A stretch of 64,000 nt of DNA from Ashinkailepas kermadecensis (taxonomy: Eukaryota; Arthropoda; Thecostraca; Neolepadidae): NCBI GenBank assembly GCA_034440615.1, contig JAOTOM010005108.1, forward strand, positions 248,001 to 312,000, read 5' to 3'. A program made the translations under genes and the position numbers. Position 1 is the stretch's first letter. Each line of letters opens with the position of its first letter. This document shows, one piece after another, positions 57,545 through 64,000 of this stretch. The notes beneath the pieces are model-generated. The model made no database searches, was not told the DNA's origin, and saw only the letters and a program-made list of their open reading frames with translations.

Positions 57545-58712
57545 TAGGCTACTTCTGTTGTACAAGCTCTGACCTGTAGCTGCGGTGGCTGGAGCTGTGC
57601 GTCTGTTGTACAAGCCCTGACCTGTAGCTGCGGTGGCTGGAGCTGTGCGTCTGCTGTACAAGCTCTGACCTGTAGCTGCGGTGGCTGGAGCTGTGCGTCT
57701 GCTGTACAAGCTCTGACCTGTAGCTGCGGTGGCTGGAGCTGTGCGTCTGTTGTACAAGCTCTGACTTGTAGCTGCGGTGGCTGGAGCTGTGCGTCTGCTG
57801 TACAAGCTCTGACCTGTAGCTGCGGTGGCTGGAGCTGTGCGTCTGTTGTACAAGCTCTGACCTGTAGCTGCGGTGGCTGGAGCTGTGCGTCTGCTGTACA
57901 AGCTCTGACCTGTAGCTGCGGTGGCCGGAGCTGTGCGTCTGTTGTACAAGCTCTGACCTGTAGCTGCGGTGGCTGGAGCTGTGCGTCTGTTGTACAAGCT
58001 CTGACCTGTAGCTGCGGTGGCTGGAGCTGTGCGTCTGCTGTACAAGCTCTGACCTGTAGCTGCGGTGGCTGGAGCTGTGCGTCTGTTGTACAAGCTCTGA
58101 CCTGTAGCTGCGGTGGCTGGAGCTGTGCGTCTGCTGTACAAGCTCTGACCTATAGCTGCGGTGGCCGGAGCTGTGCGTCTGTTGTACAAGCTCTGACCTG
58201 TAGCTGCGGTGTCTGGAGCTGTGCGTCTGTTGTACAAGCTCTGACCTGTAGCTGCGGTGGCTGGGCTGTGCGTCTGCTGTACAAGCTCTGACCTGTAGCT
58301 GCGGTGGCCGGGCTGTGCGTCTGTTGTACAAGCTCTGACCTGTAGCTGCGGTGGCCGGAGCTGTGCGTCTGTTGTACAAGCTCTGACCTGTAGCTGCGGT
58401 GGCTGGAGCTGTGCGTCTGCTGTACAAGCTCTGACTTGTAGCTGCGGTGGCTGGAGCTGTGCGTCTGCTGTACAAGCTCTGACCTGTAGCTGCGGTGGCT
58501 GGAGCTGTGCGTCTGCTGTACAAGCTCTGACCTGTAGCTGCGGTGGCCGGAGCTGTGCGTCTGTTGTACAAGCTCTGACTTGTAGCTGCGGTGGCTGGAG
58601 CTGTGCTTCTGTTGTACAAGCTCTGACCTGTAGCTGCGGTGGCCGGAGCTGTGCGTCTGTTGTACAAGCTCTGACCTGTAGCTGCGGTGGCTGGAGCTGT
58701 GCTTCTGTTCGC
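57545..58712. repeat. 48-bp minisatellite, about 24 units, upstream of an OXR1 exon
   Basis: The unit includes GCTCTGACCTGTAGCTGCGG and TGGAGCTGTGCGTCTG. Since 48 is divisible by three, a minus-strand frame stays open for 513 codons (57392-58933) through two frames of the unit (QPPQLQVRAC and TAPATAATGQSLYNRR). I do not accept it as a gene: its borders overlap an exon on the opposite strand. The unit begins and ends with the words that flank the acceptor of the exon at 58762. Confidence 0.93.
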
Positions 58713-58761
58713 CAAGTCGCCGAGCCAAGTCGCTCTGACCAGCGACTTGTGCGCTTTCCAG

Positions 58762-58871
58762 CTGTGTTCAACTTAATCGATTTATCCAGCACTGGATACC
58801 AGAAATCAGCGGCAGGCTGGAGTCCACTGATCTGGAAAGTCGCGGCTATCAGCTCGTGGACTCTGACTGTG
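58762..58871 (+). CDS. OXR1: OXR1/NCOA7-like gene, exon equivalent to VDHLYTFFVQWSPD
   Basis: Between TGCGCTTTCCAG and GTG|GTGAGT the exon reads CVQLNRFIQHWIPEISG and ends ESRGYQLVDSD. The spacing of L, F, W, P and G matches the known VDHLYTFFVQWSPDVYG, and GYQLVDSD corresponds to GFVVVEKE. It enters with one base and leaves one base, fitting both neighbours (56742 and 59503). Conservation is modest, but the two splice sites, phase and order together make it convincing. Confidence 0.82.
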
Positions 58872-59262
58872 GTGAGTGATGGGTACAAGAGGACGGAATC
58901 GGACTCTGATAAGTGGCAGGTACGAGCTTTCATACTCTGACACTACGCATTTTAGACACGTGCTCGTAAAGTCTGAATCTGTTAAGTGGTGACTGAAGAG
59001 TCAGATGACTGGTGAGCACTTGGGCACGGATGATGCTAGATTGGTCGAAGCGCCCCAAAGCCCAAGTAACAAACAAACAAACGAATACTAGCTCGTGGAC
59101 TATGGTAAGTTTTGGTTGCTAACTGGTCGACTCTGACACTGAAAATTGTGGACACCAACCCGTGGGCTCTGAATCTAGAAAGTGGTGAATACCAGCTCAT
59201 GGACTTTGACTTTGATAAACCTTGGATGCCAATCTGCGACTCTGACTCTTGTAAGTGACAGA
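58872..59262. repeat. Decayed tandem copies of the preceding exon's 3' edge and donor
   Basis: The exon end (AGCTCGTGGACTCTGACTGT followed by GGTGAGT) recurs in decayed form at about 58901-58916, 58971-58989, 59089-59110, 59161-59185, 59191-59220 and 59236-59257. Several copies keep GTAAGT or a close variant. A mini-SINE copy is inserted among them. Confidence 0.6.
59020..59083 (+). mobile_element. Mini-SINE copy 6, no duplication visible
   Basis: Begins TTGGGCACGGATGATGC, closes with CGAAGCGCCCC, then AAAGCCCAAGTAACAAAC. Flanks do not repeat. Confidence 0.7.
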
Positions 59263-59502
59263 TACCAGCAGGTCAACGCTACCATCGCTAGGTCAGATGG
59301 AATCCTCAGTTACCACAATGTTGATGATACACTTGTGCCGTTGCTTCGATCACTGGTTTGTGTTGCTTAGTTGCTTGCCAGCTGAGAGCGATGCGGACGA
59401 AACGCGAACGATTGGGCGGGGAAAGATTTTGGGAATTTCTGGGGGTGTAATATCTCGAATTTAGTCCAAGTATTCCACGTGTGTCCGCTCGATTTTCCAC
59501 AG

Positions 59503-59570
59503 ACATCTGCGACTGGGAAGAGGACTGGGAGATGGTCAATGTCATAGGCATCCATGGCAATTTGGAGCAG
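59503..59570 (+). CDS. OXR1: OXR1/NCOA7-like gene, DWEEDWEMV exon
   Basis: The exon reads ICDWEEDWEMVNVIGIHGNL after acceptor GATTTTCCACAG and ends at CAG|GTGAGC (59571). It corresponds to the acidic segment before the TLDc domain (known REWEVVSVAEYHRRID). It completes a codon with two bases and ends in phase 0. The TLDc exons are not in the window. Confidence 0.85.
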
Positions 59571-60589
59571 GTGAGCAGCAGTTTTTGCACGAGAGTAGGG
59601 GTCGGGGGTATGGAGTCAGCTTTTGCAATTGTGCTCGTGCATGGCGGATTCCATGTTTTTTCGCTGTCATTTGATCATACCTCGCATAAAAGATCGAAAA
59701 ATAATTGATTAATTCGAAATTCATCAGCACCACCTAATTAAACTAATTAGCTTAATTAGCTGCAATTAAATTGCTATATCTCCCAAACAAAGTCAGATAT
59801 GGCCAATTTGAAGTTACCTACCCCACTAAATCGACTATAAGGATCTCAAAAAACATATTTTCAGCTGGGTAATTACCCAATTTCTGGACCAATCAGATTT
59901 GAGCACGATATATCTCCCAAGCAAGGCCAGATATGACCAATTTGAAGTTGCCTATTTTTTAGAGATTTCAAAATTAAGCACACTTTTTAAGACCAAATTT
60001 GGGGTCTGCGTTTTCAATAAACCAAAAATTAGCTCTAGCACCAAAACTGAGAAAATCTTAATTTTGGCCAAATTCATGGGTGAGCTTATAAAGGTTTAAA
60101 CGGGAAAATGGCGGTACTTATGGGTTTCGCATAAAAATCCCAATTTTTTTCTCACACAATTTGATCATATTACATAAAAAAAGGTGGAAAAGGTGACCAA
60201 TATCCGGAACAAAAAATGTCTACCCCCTACCTCTAATGAGAGGCTACCACAAATTCACGTACATCTGACATTGTTGGAACCTTGCCCTGGGCTTGTGTTG
60301 ACTTCCACCTGTCGTCGCAGAGCAATTCGTTAGGTTAATGCACCGATTGTCCCTGTAAAAGGTAAATGTTTAGGTGAACTACATCAGAATGTACCATCAA
60401 GCCATGTCCTAGTCATTACCGCATTGCCCTCTGAACTCATGCACCGTCAATGAAGCTACACCACACCGCCGAATGCTTCACAGAGTCCCAAACGAGCAGC
60501 GATTCGGTTTTTATATTAATTTTGAATTGGCACATTTAGAATAACCAAGATCCTGGTGGTTGCATAGGTGATGCCCCCCCCCGCCCTCT
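59571..60589. other. Intron; diverged 150-bp duplication
   Basis: ATATCTCCCAARCAARGYCAGATATG and the following GACCAATTTGAAGTT words recur at about 59772 and 59908. No exon seen. Confidence 0.5.
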
Positions 60590-61090
60590 ATCTATCTCCC
60601 GCTGACTTTTGCACTCTACCTCTCTCTCCTCTCCGTCTACTCTTCGCAATCTCTCTCCTATCTATCTCTCTTCCTTCCTCTCCTCTCTTTGTTTTTCTCT
60701 GTTTCTCTCCGTCTCTGTTTCTCTCTGTCTCCCCGTCTCTCTGTCTCCCCGTCTCTCTGTCTCTCCATATCTCTGCCTCTCTGTCTCTCCAACACTGTGA
60801 CGCCGTACAGCGGGGTCAACGCAGTGTTATTCAGAGGTCACTGCTGCGGGGGACGGGAGGAGGTCTCTCTGTCTCTCTGTCTCTGCGTCTCTCTGTCTCT
60901 CTATCTCTGTCTCTCTGTATCTCTGTCTCTCTGTCTCTCCATATCTGTGTCTCTCTGTCTCTATGTATCTCTGTCTCTCTGTCTCTCCATATATGTGTCT
61001 CTCTGTCTGTCTGTCTCTCTGTCTCTCTGTCTTTCCATATATGTGTCTCACTGTCTCCCTGTCTCCCTGCCTCTCTGTCTCTCCGACGCT
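60590..61090. repeat. CT-rich simple repeat (TCTCTGTC)n with duplicated GACGCCGTA segment
   Basis: Two TCTCTGTCTC tracts (60610-60790 and 60865-61085), each ending in a CTCTGACGCCGTAT-like segment (60795 and 61088), so a unit of about 290 bp has been duplicated. Long LSLSVS frames are by-products. Confidence 0.92.
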
Positions 61091-61114
61091 CTGACGCCGT
61101 ATATGCACGTACCA

Positions 61115-61560
61115 AACGTACAAAAGTTTTCCATTTGGTTTGCACTCTGGATGTATCATAGGCAAAACCTCGTTGACTCATCTTCGTTGTTATTTCCTCC
61201 CAAATGGTTTTCTTTTTGTACTTTTGGTTCCCAAACTTTGTATTTACATCCTTATATCTATATGTCAATAATCATCGAAAACAATTCTGTCCATCCCCTA
61301 TCTTGGCTTTCTCCTGAGGCTGCATTTTCAGTCAAAGGAGGAACATTTTGTGTCCGTATCTTCGGGTGGAAGTGTTGTTGGTAGTTGAGGACAACTTTGC
61401 ACATGATCAGTGATCCAAGTGGAAGAACCCACTGCTTGACATTGAAAACACTGGTAACATTGTTGGGCGCCAAATGACCGTGTAGTCAGCGCACCCTTAA
61501 ACACAAATAACCAATCAATCAATCAAATGGTAGCATTGTGCTTCTTGTACCATGATCTGT
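61115..61560 (-). pseudogene. Myb/SANT-like DNA-binding protein fragment with CxxC motif
   Basis: On the minus strand a frame starting near 61556 gives a cysteine cluster (CYQCFQCQAVGSSTWITDHV, then QSC). A second frame gives RGWTELFSMIIDIYKDVNTK, then YKKKTIWEEITTKMSQRGF and QTKWKTFVRLVRAY, the tryptophan-spaced three-helix pattern of Myb/SANT-like domains found in transposon-derived and host regulators. A frameshift at about 61320 separates them, and a mini-SINE (61464-61527) interrupts the first. The 3' end runs into CT repeats. It could be a domesticated or mobile-element gene. Confidence 0.5.
61452..61539 (+). mobile_element. Mini-SINE copy 7 (64 bp) with 12-bp target-site duplication
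   Basis: TGGTAACATTGT (61452-61463) and TGGTAGCATTGT (61528-61539) differ at one base. The insert 61464-61527 starts TGGGCGCCAAATGACCG, closes with AGCGCACCC and ends in CAAATAACCAATCAATCAAT. Confidence 0.88.
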
Positions 61561-62112
61561 AATTAAGACACTGACCATCAATTTACAAGCATTATTGCAA
61601 CTCCATGAGTATCTAAATAGGTTGGTTCATGACATATTTGTGAGTCCATAAATAGGTTGTATAGTGACTCTTGAATCAGGAGTAGATTGGTGAATGGCCT
61701 GTGTCATTAAACTCTTCATGCCATATGTGAACAGACAAAATATGTTACATCATAAGGTCACATGGCAAGGGCAGCTGATGTTTATGGTCGAAAGCCAATG
61801 GAGGTGACGAGGGCTGGGAAGTTTGTCCATGTGACTTGAAATTGGCATACAAAACCCACTTTTGCACCATACATGTTATGCTATGGTCACAGAAACTCTT
61901 GTTTTCACATCTATCGCAAAAATATTCCACAACGTACATTATGGAGCGACTACAATGCAAAATGTGAACATAGCCATCGTCAATGCAACATGCAGGGTAA
62001 TTCCTGCTGTCACACTGAAACACAATTTCTGTGATTCTTTCGATTTCACGTCACAAGGAAATTGATATTTGAACATGTTTGATAAATTTGTGTCTTCGTC
62101 ATTGTCATCGTC
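61561..62112. other. No supported gene; Cys-rich minus-strand frame 61745-62023
   Basis: The minus frame at 61745-62023 is Cys/His-rich (CDRCENKSFCDHSITC) and could belong to the same broken gene as 61115-61560, but no splice sites or homology settle it. Confidence 0.25.
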
Positions 62113-62364
62113 TCAGTCGGCTACAGCAGTGTCATCGTCTTGAACGTACACCAGTACGTCGGCCGATTGAGATGACATGTCCTGGCGTTCGGTTGCTGAT
62201 CCTGCAGCAGGAATCTTTCTAGCTATCCTTTTCGTCCCTTGCTGATCCACTGCAGGGGCGGCTTTGCCTTCCGAGGGCGACTCTGGCCGAACAATTCGAG
62301 GTTGATGCACTCGAGCCTTCCGAGGCTCGAGCCTTTTCCCGGCCGGAGGGGCTCCACCTTTCAT
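62113..62364 (-). CDS. Hypothetical 83-residue basic/acidic frame
   Basis: Reads MKGGAPPAGKRLEPRKARVH and ends in an acidic tail, VYVQDDDTAVAD. It is low-complexity and unrecognised. It may be part of the broken minus-strand gene to its left. Low confidence. Confidence 0.2.
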   Translation of the reverse strand: MKGGAPPAGKRLEPRKARVHQPRIVRPESPSEGKAAPAVDQQGTKRIARKIPAAGSATERQDMSSQSADVLVYVQDDDTAVAD

Positions 62365-62860
62365 TGGGTGGGGGTGGGCACACAGTGTTAAAATAATGAT
62401 TGCTTGTTAGTTGTGAGATGTTGACACGAATACAGCAGGATGTCGAAATCGCTACATAAATAATGCCATTTATAATCTTGCCAAGTCCTGCAAACCCAGA
62501 TTTGAAACAGATGCGTACATATGACTTTCCCCGTTTTGCGTATTTTGCGAAGTACCTAATTTGGGGATACAGATATCAACGATAACGATACAAACACCTA
62601 TGCAATAAACTGGCATTGTATAACGCAGTACATCATTAGGTACTCCTCTCACCTGGAATTGCTCTACGGGGTGTTCGTTATCACGATCACGGGTCAGTGG
62701 TGAGCATAAGTATAATTGCAAATGGAATACAGTTAGAAACGAGGCATGAAGACAAACACCAAGAAGCACGATGTCGATATGTCTTTGTGAGGGACGTCGA
62801 TTCAGTGTTCAGTAAGTGGTACCCTATTTCGGGAATAATTTATAACTGTGGGCACATGGC
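62365..62860. other. Nothing recognised
   Basis: No supported gene or repeat. Confidence 0.3.
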
Positions 62861-64000
62861 CCTTCTTGGTTGCACTCTAGACACTGAACCAGTTGCTCAC
62901 CAAATCCGTCGATTAGCCCTTCCTGGAATACCGAAAAGCAAGCCCTCTATTCTTATAATGATTGTCTATGCTGTTTTTAAAGATGTCCATTGTGCTGCTA
63001 CTGACAATGGTTTCTAGCAGCTGGTTCCAGTGTTCTACTACCCTGTTGGTGAAGAAAGACTGTCTTAACCTTGTCCTGCTGTGATTAACTTTAATTTTGA
63101 ATTGATGACCTCTAATTGCATCATTTCTGCTAAACTCAAACATTTCCCTGAGATATCCCTCTTCCTGATCATGAACAAATTTAAAGACCTCGATGAAATC
63201 TCCTCTCAGCCTTTTATATCTAAGTGAAAACATATTCAATTTCCTCAATCTTTCCTCATATGCCAGGTTGCTTATACCATTAACTATTTTTGTTGCCCTC
63301 TTTTGTACTCTCTCTAAAAGCCAACAATCTTTTTCATAAGGGGGCCAAGCTTGGACACAGCATTCCAAATGTGCCCTGACATAAGCACAGTAAAGATTCC
63401 TGATGACTTCCTCACTTTTGTATGATACATTCCTATATATTGCCCCAAACATTCTTAGTGCCTTCCTCCTGGATTCTTTGGTCTGTTCTGATGCCCCAAT
63501 TTTGTGTTCAAAATAACACCTAAGTCCTTCTCCTGCTGAGTCACAGATAGTACTTGGCCTACCATCAAGTATGGAGCCTTCATATGCTGCCTACCTACAT
63601 GCATTATTTTGCACCTATGAAAATTAAATTTAATTTGCCATCTTTTCGGATCACTTCATAAGTTCGTCTCAGTCTTTCGGCAGCGAGACCTGCTCATTGT
63701 GTCTTGTTATTGCCCTAAAGACCTTCAAATCATCCGCAAATTTCAAAACCTTACTGCTTAGACCACTTTTAATGTTATTTACAAATATAATGAACAATAG
63801 TGGCCCCAGTATTGACCCCGGGGGGACTCCACTAAGAACATTTCGCCATGATGACTTTGTACCATTTAGCATCACTTTCTGCTGTCTATCTGAAAGCCAC
63901 AACTCTATCCATTTTAGGATGCTACCTGCAATACCATGGACCTGAAGCTGCATCGTTAACCGTTTATGGGGTACCTTGTCCAAGGCCTTACTAAAGTCAA
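62861..64000 (-). mobile_element. CR1/RTE-like LINE, 3' part, running off the window
   Basis: On the minus strand the frame 63669-63983 has a motif-A-proximal DKVPHKRL, motif B SGVPPGSILGPLLFIIFVN and the catalytic FADDLKVF. The frame 62913-63452 continues with the C-terminal RAHLECCVQAWPPYEKD, LERVQKRATKIV and YKRLRGDFIEVFK, the signature of CR1/Jockey-RTE-type LINEs. A frameshifted gap at 63453-63668 separates the two. There is no RNase H. Its 5' part lies beyond 64000. Confidence 0.85.

Noticed and set aside
60568..61268. LSLSVSL and RETERQRD frames
   Set aside because: Translations of the CT-rich simple repeat; only the Myb/SANT-like segment at the right edge looks real.

Overview
This window is animal nuclear DNA, most likely from an arthropod and possibly a crustacean. 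The evidence is one spliced, GC-rich host gene broken by long introns, several clades of non-LTR retrotransposon, mariner-type, hAT-like and Penelope-like remnants, an env-bearing LTR element, tRNA-derived SINE material, and a very high load of minisatellites (unit lengths from about 21 to 200 bp). The lineage is an inference; nothing here fixes the species.

Layout. 1-13.7 kb holds a decayed I-superfamily LINE, dispersed repeats, Penelope-like repeats (one a 100-bp-arm palindrome), a 69-bp minisatellite, a long (TC)n tract and a large repeat built of degenerate 30-bp GC/AT periods in both orientations. 13.7-17.5 kb is a fairly well preserved minus-strand I-superfamily LINE (endonuclease, reverse transcriptase, RNase H, zinc knuckle). 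17.5-23.7 kb is a 21-bp minisatellite, a second copy of the 30-bp-period repeat, hAT-like termini and a PstI-rich minisatellite. 25-26 kb and 29.5-30.9 kb are two more LINE remnants around a 464-codon GC-rich open exon (26904-28294). 31.7 kb is a tRNA-headed SINE with target-site duplications. 32-42 kb is mostly satellites plus a mariner fragment.

Host gene. From 43.1 to 59.6 kb eight plus-strand exons encode an OXR1/NCOA7 (Drosophila mustard) homologue: LysM exon, linker, GRAM-like exon, two disordered exons, then three exons leading toward the TLDc domain, which must lie beyond 64 kb. Splice phases agree at every junction except one (47937 to 56511), where an exon is missing or unrecognised. 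An LTR retroelement (48352-53084) sits antisense in that same intron.

Most interesting. (1) A family of tiny 53-64 bp retroposed units, each starting at the same base of a GGGCGC hairpin and ending in CCCAAATAACC-type tails. Five of seven copies have 12-16 bp target-site duplications, and the unit matches the 3' domain of the tRNA SINE. (2) Two OXR1 exons are flanked by tandem arrays whose units contain that exon's own splice edge. (3) The LTR element has gag and an env-like region but no visible pol, and a separate chromodomain frame begins at a TGATG overlap with the env stop. (4) The 30-bp-period repeat has inverted halves. (5) A Penelope-like palindrome carries a hammerhead-like core.

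The window ends inside a minus-strand CR1/RTE-like LINE (62.9-64 kb).
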